A stretch of DNA of 64,000 bases from NCBI RefSeq assembly GCF_000208745.1, contig NC_030853.1, forward strand, positions 18,214,356-18,278,355. The letters run 5' to 3'. Source of the DNA: Theobroma cacao (taxonomy: Eukaryota; Streptophyta; Magnoliopsida; Malvales; Malvaceae). The notes beneath the pieces were generated by a model, which saw nothing but the letters and a program-made list of their open reading frames with translations, was not told the DNA's origin and did no database searches. A program made the position numbers and the translations under genes. Shown piece by piece: positions 12,200 to 24,297 of the stretch. How positions within the stretch are numbered: the first letter of the stretch is position 1; the number at the start of each line of letters is the position of its first letter.

Positions 12200-13272
12200 G
12201 GATGAGAAACTTGTCACTCATGAGTTACAGATGCATGCGTATTTCGCCATGAAATAGAAAACCAGATAAAGGAAGAAATTAACAAACTTTTTAAAACTGG
12301 ATTCATCATGTCAATCCCTCACCTAACTTGGCTTACAAATGTAGTGCCTATAAAGAAGAAGAACAGAGTAATTCGAGTGTGCGTGGATTTTAGAGATCTA
12401 AATAAAGTCAATCCCAAAGATGATTTTCCTTTTTCGAACATTGATACTCTTATGGATGCTACAGCTAGGCGTGAGATGTTCTTGTTCATGGACAAATTCA
12501 GTGAATATAACCAGATAAAGATGGCACCTGATGATGCATAAAAGACAACTTTCAAAACCCCATTTGGTAACTTTTACTATACAGTTATGCCATTCTGGTT
12601 GATGACATAGTAGTGAAGTCCAAGAAAGGCCCAAATCATCTTAGAGACTTGAAAAGGGTGTTCGAGTGATGTCGAGAATACAAACTATGCATGAATCCCT
12701 TAAAATGTTCCTTTGGAGTAACAATTGGTAAGTTTTTGGGTTTCGTGGTTCATAGGAAGGGCATATACGTGGACCCTATGAAAATAAAGACTATTTAATC
12801 AATGCCACCTCCATCAAACTAAAAGAAATTCAAAAGGTTGTTGGGGAAAGTTTCTTACATCTAGAGGTTCATTCCAACCTTAAGGGAGATTATTATGCCT
12901 ATTCAAGCTCTTTTCAAGAAAAAGGTCCCATTTTCATGGGGTGAGCAATAACAGCAAGCCTATGAGAAAATCAAAGGTATTTTTGCTTTTCCCAAGACAG
13001 TGACTATGTCAATCTAAGGGGAACCAATGGTGCTATACCTCACTTCAACTCCACACTCAATTGGTGCTCTACTTGTTCAAGAAGTGGAAGGGCAAGAACG
13101 ACCTGTGTATTACTTGATTAGATTTTTACATGTGAGTGAATTGAACTACCCACTGATGAAGAAGCATTGTCTTGCACTAGGGTACATAACTCAAAAACTT
13201 TGCCATTACTTCTTGGCTCACAAACTTAAAGTGGTAACCAAGTTAGATCTTATCAAATTCTTGCTCTATTGA
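12200..13272 (+). pseudogene. Tat reverse transcriptase and first RNase H (broken)
   Basis: RT blocks run from about 12308: WLTNVVPIKKKN, VCVDFRDLNKVNPKDDFPF, MDKFSEYNQIKMAPDDA and then YYTVMPF. An internal deletion joins PF directly to VDDIVVKSKK near 12600, removing the stretch before the YVDD catalytic box. Further blocks (FLGFVVHRKGIYVDP, LLGKVSYI) cover the thumb and connection. The RNase H part at 13027-13272 shows GALLVQEVEGQERPVYYLI and MKKHCLALGY. At least six in-frame stops are present. The family copies the element RNA into DNA; this copy cannot. Confidence 0.85.
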
Positions 13273-13454
13273 CGACCTTATTGGGGGCGATAATAAAGCG
13301 GCTTCTCTTACTTGGAAAGTTTCATATTTCGATTGTGCAACCCAAGGTGATCAAATATCAAGCTCTCTCAGATTTGTTGGCTCATTTCCCATCTTAATTT
13401 GAAAAAGTAATTCCCGGTTCTATTCCAAAAGAGCTATGCAAAGTATGCTTTTTT

Positions 13455-16400
13455 AGTACAGAAGAAAGAGAATGGGATTTGTATTTTGATGGTTTTTCGA
13501 TTATGTCTGGTAGAGGTGCTGGGATAGTCTTAATTTTCCCAAGAGAAGTTCACATGAAAGGTGAGTCATCCTCTAATTCTCACAACAATCAAGCTCATCC
13601 AGAGGGAATGGACAAGGTAAATGTACCAAGTAGAGAAGATCCTATTTCTTTAGCCTTCTAGTTGGATTTCCCCTGCACCAACAACCAAGTAGAATTATGA
13701 GGCATTGATTTTAGGGTTGTACATGGGCACTCTTGTCGGAGTTCATAGCTTGTGCATCCATGGAGACTCTAATTGTCAAGCCCAGCTCTATAGTATACTT
13801 GCCATGTCATTCATGTACTTAATAGCATGTCTGCATACTTGGATGCCTAGAAAAAATCGTTAAAAGTCGGTATTGTACTTAGTGGTACAATTAAGTCGAT
13901 TAAAGCCTCGAACTAGTCCAAATAGAGATTTTGGGATGTATTTGAGAGTTATTGAACCTTAGAATATCTTAAAATAGTGATTTGGAGTTCAATGATTAAT
14001 TTGGAATCCAATCGGAAATTTTCATAACGTAAGGGCAAAATGGTTATTTTGCCTCCCGAGGGCAAAAAATTGGAATGTTGGGCGCGATTTTTGACCAAGT
14101 TTGACTAGTTGGAACATAATTTGAATTTGAGAAGTGAAAAATTTCAATTCTGACATTTTTCGAACATAAAGGCAAAACGGTCATTTCACGTGTCTATGAG
14201 GACGTAATTGGAATTTTTAAAATTTTGCACCACCATGACACTTGTCAAGCCCATGAATTTCACCTATTATCATTTATACTTTGGATAATTATGGGATTAT
14301 ATGTGGTGGAAAGGAAAAGTCTTATTAGTTAAGTTTTAAATGTGAACCAATTATATGTTGCCATGTGTCAAGTTTTTATTATTTTATAATTTCCTTTATA
14401 AACTCAACATAAACTCTCCCATTCACTCTCTCATTGCCGTTCAAGCCAAAGAACAAAGGGGGAAAGAATAGAAAAACCCTAAGGAGGAAAAATTCAAGAG
14501 AAATTCATTGGATTTCCAAAAAAACGAAGCGATCGGAGGTAAGATTTCGCGATTTAGCTTAAGATTTACCTTACCCATACTTTCTTTTTCATTTTTTATG
14601 GTTGAAACTCAAGTTTTCATGATGGAAGCATGCTAGCCGAATCAAGGGGGGAAGGTTTTGATGATGGTTTTTGATAGATTTCAGGCTATCTAAGTGTTTT
14701 TAGTGTTTTGTGATATTCGATATGAAAAACAAGCAATAAAACATGTTCTTCATCAAACCCTAATTGGCTGAATTCTATAGGGAGTATTTTGAAGATGAAT
14801 TTTGTCATATTTCATGTTATCTAGCTCGTATTTGATGATTCGTGATGTCGGATATCGAAAACGGTTATCGAAAAGTATAGTTCCTTTAGTAAACGACTTG
14901 AACGATAATGAGAAAATTATAGTAAATGGACTTAGAATTGATTTCTAATGAGGTATACGGACTTATTGGAGTACCGAATGTGTAATGAATCTATTTGGAG
15001 TTGAATTGGATGTTTTGGCTAATTAAACAGTGTATAATGTGAGTTAGGTAGAATACCATTTCAGTCCAACAACAATTGAACCTACGTAGAACACCATCTT
15101 TAAGTGATTATTCGAACACTTCTCATTCAATTTCATACATTCATAAAGAGCCTGAAATAGTTTTATAACAGTTTGGCACAAATATATTGAATTACTTGTT
15201 ATTTATTATGTATAGGTGGTGAGCCCTCTGGTAAGGGTAAGGATATCGTACCCAAGGACCAGGAGTAGGAGTACTCCCGTTATTGTGAGTAAACAGACGA
15301 TCATCTTAACTATCTAAAGTTGTTTCTACTCGTTTTTATGTTTTAAAGAATAATGATTTTAAATGGTAAATTTTTATGTTTTAAAATTGAAGTGTTGGTT
15401 AAACGAAATGAGATTTATAACTTGTTTTGGAAATCGAATACTGGTTTTGGAAATTGAGTAAGTGGAGACTATATACTGGTGTTTGATATATGGTTTGAAT
15501 TGATGGCTTATGACAATGTGATGGCATGAATGGCTAGATTTGTGTTTGTGTGGAATATATGAATTGTTTTGTTTTACCTTGACAGGCTGGGTAATATCAT
15601 ATTAGCCATGTCATGCTGCCGAAATTTTTATTGATTTGGTGAGATAAATGATTAGCTTACTACAGTGGGCGAGTTTTTGTGGACCTGCCTATTAGAGGGG
15701 CACGGTAAACCCTGTTATATTTTACCTTAGTATGAGAGGCGCTGAGGGTATCTCCTAAGTTAGTTTAGAGTTCACCTTACGCTGAACCATCACGTGAGGG
15801 TGAAACTCAGCCAACACTAAGGAACGGCTACGTTTTTAAACGTAAAAACATATTTTATGTGTATATGTTAATTTAACAACCTTGGCGGACTCGGTTGGAT
15901 GCCCGGCACAAGGTGTCACCGAGTACAAGTTTTGGCACAAGCCAAGTTTTAAGAGAGTCATAAGCCTTGCTGATTATTTTTTATGAAATGTAATTGTTTT
16001 ATATGGTTGAAATGAGTTTTAATGTTATGAATCATATTATGAAGAGATGTTTTAATTATCTCTATTTTATCGGCTTTAGATGTTATAAATGAATTTTGCT
16101 TACTCACTGAGTTTATAAAAACTCACCCTCTTCTTTTCACCCATTTCAGGTTCAGAGCAGTCTGTAGACAACCGATTTTGTCGAGGGTTTGCTTTTGGAT
16201 TTGCACCCTGAGAAATCGTAGGTCTACAGTCCTGTTTATTTTTGTTATTTCGAGGCTCACATATCATTGTAAAATATTTTTGTATACCCTGGTGCTGTGT
16301 GCTATTATGTATATGAATTTATTTTGTTATTATGCTGCAGTAATTGTTTATGTAGAATTTTATAAATATTGTTTTATATGAAAATGTAATATTTTATCTA

Positions 16401-16990
16401 ATATTTTTATTTAGTTTTATTAGTTATAAATTCACTTTAAATGGATGATTTAGATACCTAAATTTATTTTTAGATATGAAATGTATATTTTTCATTTATA
16501 TATTATATTTTTAGCAGATTTCAAAATTATCAGATAAAATGACCAAAATACCCATGTGCGGTAGAAATTACTTTTTGATTGTCTTTGATTTGAAAATAGT
16601 CTATATTCCTTTAAAACATGATATTTAGTAATTGTTGCTCACAGAGGAGGCGAAAAACTAATGCTAGAGCCTTGTGAGGTTTCGGTTGACATTCTAGGTA
16701 AGGTATGTCTATCGGGACATCGCAGTGATTGTCACGAGCTCGAAGAGAGTACCGGGTCGTGACACTAATCTCATTGTAAAATAAATAAATGGTGAGTTTC
16801 CTTTGAAGGGCCTATGATTGAATCCTACAGAACTATTGTTAGGTCACTTTTATAGAAATTCCAAAAAGTGAGATGCAAGCATAGTTCAAGATCAACAAAT
16901 AGACATACGGACGCACTTACTACTCTAGCTTCCAAAATAAAAATGTAAGAAAAAGATCAAAGTCCTATTTCAATATTAAAGAGAATGCTT
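13455..16990 (+). pseudogene. Second (archaeal-type) RNase H of the Tat element, split by a solo LTR
   Basis: The left half (13455-13773) reads LYFDGFSIMSGRGAGIVLI and then, after a shift, a DFPCTNNQVEL-like block and a GDSN-like block. The right half resumes at 16765 with NLIVK-INGEF-like sequence. A DG...GAGIV start, NNQAE-type helix and GDS block are marks of the extra RNase H that Tat/Ogre elements carry between RNase H and integrase. The 2991-bp insertion at 13774-16764 separates the halves. The link to integrase follows, with EEEDWHAPIIKDLLN and HGVLYHKGSNGVLARC at 16985-17197. Confidence 0.7.
13774..16764. mobile_element. Solo LTR (2991 bp) inserted in the second RNase H
   Basis: It starts TGTCAAGCCC and ends CGGGTCGTGACA, with TGTCA/TGACA inverted termini and the exact 5-bp duplication CTAAT on both sides (13769-13773 and 16765-16769). 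No gag-pol is inside. The end sequence and the CACTGAGTTTATAAAAACTC-type block near 16107 resemble LTRs of the Tekay/Del branch of Ty3/gypsy (family assignment is inference). It arose by recombination between the two LTRs of a younger element. Confidence 0.85.
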
Positions 16991-17528
16991 CCATGTCTAT
17001 CCAATGTACTATTACAACCTCCCACTTATGAAGAAGAGGATTGGCATGCACCTATAATAAAAGACCTGCTCAATCCAAGCTCTACTACTATCTCACAATT
17101 AAAACACTTCACTACTATCCATGGTGTGTTATACCATAAGGGAAGTAATGGAGTATTAGCTAGATGCATTTCCAAACGTGAAGCAAAGGAAAATTGAAAG
17201 CAATCCAGATCAATGGTGTGGAGAGGAAGGACCACAGTTGCATTGGTTACTCTAGAGCGTAGGATATTTTTAGCCAACTATGTCCACAGATGTGCTTCAA
17301 TTTCAACATTCTTGTCTTAGGTGTTCGAAATCTCCAGATGTGGTGAATGTCATTTTATAGGAAGTAATTTTTTTTCCTTCAAGATGAAGTTCTTCTAATA
17401 AATTTTCAAGATGCAAAACAATTGAAGAGAAGAGCTCAATGCTTCTTCCTTAAAGGAAATGAGTTGTTCCAAGTATCATTCATAGGACGTCCACTAAGTG
17501 TGTTTCTCTTGCTAATGGAAATCCCTTA

Positions 17529-18446
17529 ATGGAAAAAGTTCATGCTAGAAGTAGTGCAGAGCATCAAGGGGGGAGAAAGCTTTATAAGAAACTGTTAGAT
17601 CTTGGACACTACTGGCTTACCATGGAAGCAAATGTGATAAATTACGCATCAAAATGTCATGAATGTCAAGTCCATGGAAACACCATACAAGCTCCTGCTG
17701 TAGTACTCCATAGCATTATCACACCTTGGCCTTTTCACTCTTGGGTGTTTGACATGGTTAGACCTATCAGTCCCACTTCTAGAGGACATACATGGATATT
17801 TGCAGTAACGAATTGCTTCACCAAATGGGTAAAGGTTGTTCCTTTGAAAAAGGCAACTGGACTGGTTATGGCCAACTTCATAAAAGAGAACATCATTTGT
17901 AAATTTGGAATACCTAAGCGTATCTTGTCAGACGATGGTACTCCAAATGTTAACTATAGTGTAAAGGAACTCTTAGTCCTTTATGATGTCGACCATGTGA
18001 AGTCAACCCTTTATTACCCTAAAGAGAATGATCAAGTTGAGGTCACCAACAAGACTCTGTTTAAAGTACTAAGTAGAATGGTACATGACAATCCTAACAT
18101 ATGGCATGATGTTGTTCCTGCGGCACTATGGGCATATAGAACTTTCAAGCGAGCATTTACCACCACTACTCTTTTTTCTTTAGTATATAAGATAAAAGTT
18201 GTTCTACCAACAAAAATCCTACTTCCATCAACAAGATTAGCCTTGGATGCTGAAATGGGCAATGATACTTTACAAATGTTGGAATTGGAAACATTGGAGG
18301 GAGAAAGAGATAAAGCTAAGAAGAACTTCTCCATGTATCAAAAAAGGTTAAGTAAAGCATATGACAAGCCGGTAGGGAAAAAGAGCTTTGAAGTGGGTGA
18401 CTTAGCATTCGGTGCAGCAAAACAATTAGAAGAGGAACATCAGTAG
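17529..18446 (+). pseudogene. Tat integrase (long open stretch, degenerate)
   Basis: The 305-aa frame keeps the HHCC zinc region (VHARSSAEHQGGRKL and CHECQ) and the core DDE order: D in WVFDMV, D in ILSDDGTPN and E in DQVEVTNKTLF. Core residues normally read SDNG and GQAEATNK, so both blocks have drifted. C-terminal homology continues out of frame to about 18590 (NGYCKLVNPKT, FQYIKKYHV). Integrase inserts the element cDNA. This is the best preserved module of the Tat copy, but its upstream part (17200-17528) is broken. Confidence 0.85.
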
Positions 18447-18599
18447 CCAAGTTTAGTCCAAAGTAGGAAAAAACATACATTGTTCATTAGGTGAACGAAA
18501 ATGGATATTGCAAGCTAGTGAATCCAAAGACCAATGTTGTTACCGCACTAGTCAATTTTCAATACATTAAGAAGTATCATGTATAAGAATTCCACCCAC

Positions 18600-19190
18600 T
18601 ATTTGTCTCTTTTTACGAATGACTTCTCAGTGTTAGCTTTCGTTTAAATTGTTTTGTATACTTTAAAGTAAATGCATTTTCAGTCGTAGCTTTATTGCTT
18701 CCATTTTGGCTATCTTGTGATATTTTAAAGTAAATTAATTTTCAACTGCAAGTTTTATCGAGCTTACTTTGGTTGTAATATTATTGTCGGACTTGTTCGC
18801 AAGCTTTGTAGTCCACATCTTTCACCATATAATTCATATTGCAATCGCAAGTTTTAACGCACATAATCTAGCTGTAATGATATTATGTTATTAACTGTTA
18901 GCTTTATCGCTTATTTATTAGCCATAGTTTGCTATTCACAAATAAGCCACAACTTTAAGTGCTTATATAAAGGATGTGTTATTCTCCTTTATACTAGGTT
19001 AAGGATTATTCTCCTTAATATGAAGTTGAGAATCCCTTTTGGCCGCATATAGTGATATTTGTGAAACATTCATATGCTTGCAAAAAGTGAAATATGAAAT
19101 AAAGTAACTCAATAAAACTACGAAGAAAGCAAAGTAAATGTTGACTATGGAAAAAAAGTCTACAATGTAAGAAAAAGAAGAACAAAAACA
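18600..19190. other. 3' non-coding region of the Tat element
   Basis: No gene. Loose tandem repetition is visible: blocks like GTAGCTTTATTGCTT, GCAAGTTTTATCGAGCTTA and TTAGCTTTATCGCTTA recur at 18630-18910. Repeats between integrase and the 3' LTR are common in Tat elements. Confidence 0.5.
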
Positions 19191-19192
19191 AG

Positions 19193-19831
19193 CTAGTTAA
19201 GTATGAAGTTCAAAAGGGAAAATGATCTATCATTCTCAAAATTGAAGAGGCTATATAATCTTCTTAGCAACTCCATCTTCCTTACGTCAAGCTCTTTTAT
19301 CTCAGCTTTTATGCTAGGTTTGTTAATCTTCGTCATAATGTATTTTTGGGCCTTGGCTATACAAGTGTCAAGGCAATTAATTTGACAATGTGAGTTGAGG
19401 ACATATTCTATGAGATCCACCATCTTTTGTAATTCTTCAAAAGAAATGTCGACCCATGGGGAGGAAGCAATCTCTAAGGCATTACCCAAGCTATCCATAA
19501 TACCTTTCTTCATGAATTCATGTTTAAAATGTGAAAATTCACCTTTTACTTTATAAACATGCTCCAAAAGCTACAAGTGTTGTAGTAAGGCTAGGATGTC
19601 ATGAAAGTCTTTCAAATGGGTGTCAGAAGCATCATCTTTATAATTTTTAAGTACAGGAAGTACTTCACCAATTCTCCCTACTCGCATTGTCTTAGAAAGA
19701 GAAGTTGCAGCAGTATTCTTCCTTTTCTTTCCCAAAGTAACCCTATTAGGCTCACCATAGTGAACTTTCGAAGTAAAACAAGTCTTAGCTATAAGATGTG
19801 GCAACAAAATTCTTATTAACAACAATGACAA
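19193..19831 (-). pseudogene. Antisense ORF in the 3' part of the Tat element
   Basis: On the minus strand one frame runs from 19831 to 19193, broken by a single TAG next to 19568. It gives about 210 aa with a KDFHDILALLQHL block, then EHVYKVKGEFSHFKHEF and a Leu/Lys/Glu-rich coiled-coil-like end. Its place, antisense between integrase and the 3' LTR, matches the extra antisense ORFs reported for Tat-lineage elements. The C-terminal style resembles proteins with a plant mobile domain, which is inference. Function unknown. Confidence 0.45.
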
Positions 19832-19839
19832 CTAGATAA

Positions 19840-20750
19840 GTATTCATGCATTATCATTCCTACTTATGCATTAATATCTCATGTTTATTTATTTGTTCTT
19901 ATCTTTGCCCATATTTGTTTGATTATTCTTATCTTTATGCCAAACAAAACAATAAAGATATATGTACATAAATCAGCAAAAAAAATCCTCTCAATGAAAA
20001 GCGAGCAACAATAAATAAATACTCCTTATATGTTAAACCAATTAATTATTTAGTTGGATTGATACATAAAAGTAACTTATGTTCAAGGTAAAGCAATATT
20101 AATTATACACACTTTATATATGTTATGCATATCAATTATATCTAAAAATGAAAAAATCTAAATTGAGAGTATACATATGAACACAAACAATAACTATCTT
20201 TAATAATATTTACAAGCTATGTTCTTATGTCTTTTCAGACGCAATACAAAAAATAAATGTAAAATAAATTAGTAATACTTTTCAAAAAGTATTATTATTA
20301 TTATTATTAAGTGACATGTGAGAGAATGAGATTAAAAATTATGGTAAAGTAAGAAAATTGTGGGTATATGGGATGCATGTTGCTATAGCTATTGCAATGA
20401 GTGGGATTTTGAAAGGAAAAAATTCCAAAATTTTACATGGTTTTTTTTAATGAAATTTCCACTTTCTTCTCTTAGCTTTTCACTAACTACTACATATAAT
20501 ATCACTTTTACTTCTTTTTCTAACAAATGTCATTATATATATACACATATACACACACACACACACACCACACACTAGTGAAATAAAATCTCACTTTTTT
20601 TTTCTAAATAAAACTTAAACCCTACATAGAAAACAAACTTGAGAGCAAGGAAAGTGTAATTATCATATGCCAAACATATACTATATATAGTACTAGCTCG
20701 GATAAAACTAAACCAAATGTTGTAACATATAGAGCAATAATCCAATAAGA
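19840..20750. other. AT-rich non-coding DNA in the Tat 3' region
   Basis: No supported gene. It contains a (TAT)n run near 20290 and a (CA)n run at 20547-20570. Confidence 0.5.
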
Positions 20751-20752
20751 AA

Positions 20753-20753
20753 G

Positions 20754-20801
<48 letters not shown>

Positions 20802-20811
20802 CATGGAATTN

Positions 20812-20860
<49 letters not shown>
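20753..20860. repeat. (AT)n microsatellite, duplicated around an N
   Basis: Two (TA)n tracts, each followed by TTACATGGAATT, flank an ambiguous base at 20811. The identical downstream word after both tracts suggests a local duplication or an assembly join. Confidence 0.9.
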
Positions 20861-20924
20861 CATGGAATTCTCTATATAATTTACAAATTTTAAGAGTGAC
20901 ATTGGAGATTATTAAGGAGCCATT

Positions 20925-22294
20925 TACATCTTTTTGTTTGATTAAAAGTCAATAATTATTATTTCAATTATGCATGAAATTTTTATTTTCAATAATAAAA
21001 TTTTAATGCATGGGGCAAACTATACTAAGTGTTTCTGACGTTCCAAGCAAAGAAGCACCCAAGGGAATGCCAAATGTAAAAGTGCCTTTAAACGTATACA
21101 TAAATTAAATTCTTCTCTAGGGAAAGTTATTTACTAGCGATAATAACTTTCTTTTCTTTTCATTTTTCATTCTGAAGCCTACGTTACAACAAATGAAATA
21201 AAAATAAAAATAATTAAAAAAAACAAGAACAAACAGTATAAAAAGAAAACAAAAATAATATTGTTGTAAAGAGAACTTACTTGTTCAAAGAAATTTTAGG
21301 GAAGAGCCTTTGGTATTGATTGTCAATTTCTACAAAACTATTCTCTTATATTTATAAACTTTAGAAATTATTTTCCTAGTAGGTATCTAACTTTTTAAAT
21401 TTTTTATTGAATCATTTTCTACATCTAATTGTTTTTCCAAATATCTCTTTACTTCTCCTTCCTCTCTTGAATTTTCCTATCATAGTTGATTAATTTCTAT
21501 CTCATCCGTTAGAGAAAGTGATTTTATAATCATGAGTAAGGAAATGTGAAAGAAAGTATTGATAATTGGAGTAGGTCAAAAACAAAGATAAGGTAGAACG
21601 CAAAAGACTTTAATTAGAAAATTGATAGATGAAATCTCTATCCCATACAAGAGAAAGAATCGAAAAAAAATGTGTCAATGTAGACCAATCATGTTGAATA
21701 AAAAGTACTTGGAAACAAAGAAACTTATTGCAAGTAAAAATTCTCTCATTCTTCCAACACATAGAAAAAGGGATATCTACTCTTATTAAAAGGCGAAATA
21801 TTGTAAATTAATGAGTAAACAGTATTTTCTAAAAGTTGCTTATTCTCATTCTTTCGAAAGTTCTGCATGACGTTTCTTGCCTTCGAAATTGTGTAGTAAT
21901 TTTTCAAGGATTGGGTACTTGATAGGCGGTGGCTTTCATAACTTTATTACTAATAATTTTAAGCAAAGAAATTGTAACCTACTAGGTTACTAAATTACTA
22001 ATGCATCTAATACTCTTTTTCTAAAGGTGCTTAGGTAAAAGGTTTTATTCCATATAGTCAAAGCATAAGAATGTCTTTAACATTCAATGCACAATGATTG
22101 TTTTTGATGCCTTATTTGGTAGTTTGTGATTGTCCGGTCAAAGTGAGCTTATCTGATGGATATGGTAGTTTTCAATTAGCCCTGCTTCACTTCGGTTGAG
22201 CTCATGGCAAGTATTTTATTCGTTTTATGGAAAAGAATAACAAATGGAATAGATTCTTTAAAAGGCTATGAATTCTTTATTGTCTAGAGGATTT

Positions 22295-22335
<41 letters not shown>

Positions 22336-22760
22336 CAATAAATTCATTGGCACACAAGGTTTGATATTAATCCAATATTGCAATTATGCATGAAATTTTT
22401 ATGCAAGAGGCTAAGAAAATAACTATGTTAAATGTTTTAGGAGTGTTCCAAGCGTGAAAACACTTAGGGTCATTTCAAATGTAGAAGCGCCCAAAGGTGT
22501 TCTAATTGTGGAAACACCTAAGGTCATTCCAAGTGTAGAAGCGCCCATAGGCGTTCCAAGTAGACTTTCAAGAATTATTTTCCTAGTATGAGTCCAACAC
22601 TTTAAATTTTCTAAACAAATCTTTTTATTCTTATTATCATGCTTAAAAAAAAATCCAATCTAAGGATATTCTAAATGTGGAAACACCCAACATTTCAAGT
22701 GCGAAAGTGCCCAAGGGCGTTCCAACTTGGAAGAGCCCAAGGATGTTCCAATTGCGTAAT
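20925..22760. repeat. LTR-derived 27-nt minisatellite fragments and filler
   Basis: Blocks at 21027-21085, 22440-22560 and 22670-22750 contain degenerate copies of a 26-28 nt unit (such as GTCCTTCCAAGCGCAGAAGC plus ACCCGAG). The same unit lies near the start of both Tat LTRs (4550-4605 and 5740-5766; 23030-23130). Each block is preceded by an ATGCATGAAATTTTT-like stretch, and ATTATTTTCCTAGTA is shared by 21370 and 22580. This points to partial LTR copies inside the internal region. An (AT)n tract is at 22300-22332. No gene seen. Confidence 0.6.
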
Positions 22761-22768
22761 GCATAACG

Positions 22769-22769
<1 letters not shown>

Positions 22770-22832
<63 letters not shown>
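22770..22832. repeat. (AAT)n microsatellite
   Basis: About twenty AAT units. The poly-isoleucine reading on the minus strand is an artefact of this tract. Confidence 0.95.
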
Positions 22833-22834
<2 letters not shown>

Positions 22835-22959
22835 GTATAAATTTGTAAGCTATTCTTTAAAAACAAATACACACACAAGCGTTGTCTTTCTTATTACTAT
22901 GTGTATCTCTTTATTTTATGCATAAAACTCCTTATAAGAATTTTTATGTACGGACGAAA

Positions 22960-23765
22960 TGTAGATACTCAATTTTGACTAACTATTATTTTTGAAGTAC
23001 TATGATGCATAAAAAATTACATCAGGGGTGTTTCAATGCAAAAGCACCTGAGGTCCTTCCAAGCGCAGAAGCACCCGAGGTCCTTCCAAGCGCGAAAGTG
23101 CCTAAGGGCATTCCAAGCGTAGAAGACACTTAAGAACAAGCATGTAATAGCTATTTATACGGAGAAATGAAAGTAACTCAAAACGAGTGGCAGGTTTCAT
23201 GAGTTATCTTCACATTTAGGATGTTCTAGAGAGCTTGGCTTGGTGGCTCAAATATATGGATAGTTAAGAGAATTTCCTATTAAATACATGTGCTTTACTT
23301 TTTTTCTTTCTTTCTTCTTTAAGAATACACACGATGCATTATCAAGTGTCACTACTCCATTATCCAAAACTTATGCTTATTATCCAACTACATGATCATT
23401 CTTTTAATATTCCATAAATCGTTCTTTAATTGCTCTTCCCTGACAAACACATTCTCCCAACTATTCTTAAGAAACTGCTCCTGTTTAGTATAAATATGAG
23501 AGCCTTAGAGGTTGAGAGAAAATAAGAAATTTATAAACCCAATAGAGATTATATTGAAAGCTCTCTCAATACTCGTCCAAACATTCATCCTACTCAACCC
23601 TTTCCATCCACCATAATCTGTTGCTTTTTTCCACCTTTTCTTATTCCTCATCACTTGCTACCAAAGCACTTACACTTGCTACAGCCTTCATCTCTGCCGT
23701 CTCTAATGCATTCCACTTTACTCATTGCAACACGTCCTCTTTTTTTACCAAAAGAACCCTCTACA
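22960..23765 (+). repeat. 3' LTR of the Tat element
   Basis: It is 806 bp, TG...CA, followed by ACTAC. Uninterrupted, it carries four 27-nt minisatellite units (23030-23130) and the TGGCTTGGTGGCTCAAATAT and CACTCATTGCAACACG blocks also seen at about 7735 and 8260 in the 5' LTR. Confidence 0.8.
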
Positions 23766-24029
23766 ACTACAAACAATGTCGCTAAACTTGGCAAGTTGGT
23801 ATTAATTAATCGAGATTGGTTCTCTACACATGATTCGTAGGAAGCGGTCACTTCTTCCACACTTGCAGCTTCTGCGCAAGGGCTCTTTTTTCTGAGTTTA
23901 ATGAAGTGGTGATGCTTTTATGTTCGTAGGTAGGGTAGTCAGATGACTAATTTTCTAGCTACAGCAACATGCAGCTAAGTTCCCAAGTGACTATTCCTTG
24001 GAATCTGTATGAAAAGTTTAATCAATTGT

Positions 24030-24245
24030 TTTTTTGTGATTTTAGTCTACCTAGCTGGCCAACAGTCGTAAATATTAGTAATCTAACAAAATAATTCTTC
24101 ATTTTTTGTGATTCTAGTCTACCTAATTGGGCAACAATCGTAAATCTAACAAAATTATCCTTCATTTGTAATTATCCTTATTTTTTGTGATTCTAGTCTA
24201 ACTAGCTGACCAACAATTGTAAATCTAACAAACTTATCTTTCATT
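24030..24245. repeat. Three tandem copies of a 72-79 bp unit
   Basis: TTTGTGATT(T/C)TAGTCTA, then CAACAxT(C/T)GTAAAT and TCTAACAAA, recur at 24033, 24105 and 24184, followed by an A18 tract at about 24252. Non-coding. Confidence 0.75.
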
Positions 24246-24297
24246 CGTGCCAAAAAAAAAAAAAAAAAAAGAATTGCATGACTCCTAAAACATAATT

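Larger units (their letters stand above)
4499..23765 (+). mobile_element. Degenerate Ty3/gypsy LTR retrotransposon, Tat lineage, with nested insertions
   Basis: Two LTR copies (4499-8310 and 22960-23765) bracket gag, protease, RT, RNase H, a second RNase H and integrase in that order. A second RNase H between RNase H and integrase is the hallmark of the Tat/Ogre lineage. The outer flanks are ATTAC (4494-4498) and ACTAC (23766-23770), a 5-bp target duplication with one mismatch. Every coding module has stop codons or frameshifts, so the element is dead. Four later insertions lie inside it: a MITE at 4605-5734, an unknown piece at about 5864-7733, a probable solo LTR at 9961-11414 and a solo LTR at 13774-16764. 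Without them it is roughly 11.8 kb, and its 3' non-coding part is expanded by repeats. Confidence 0.85.

Noticed and set aside
22660..22878. Poly-isoleucine open frame
   Set aside because: Product of the (AAT)n microsatellite.
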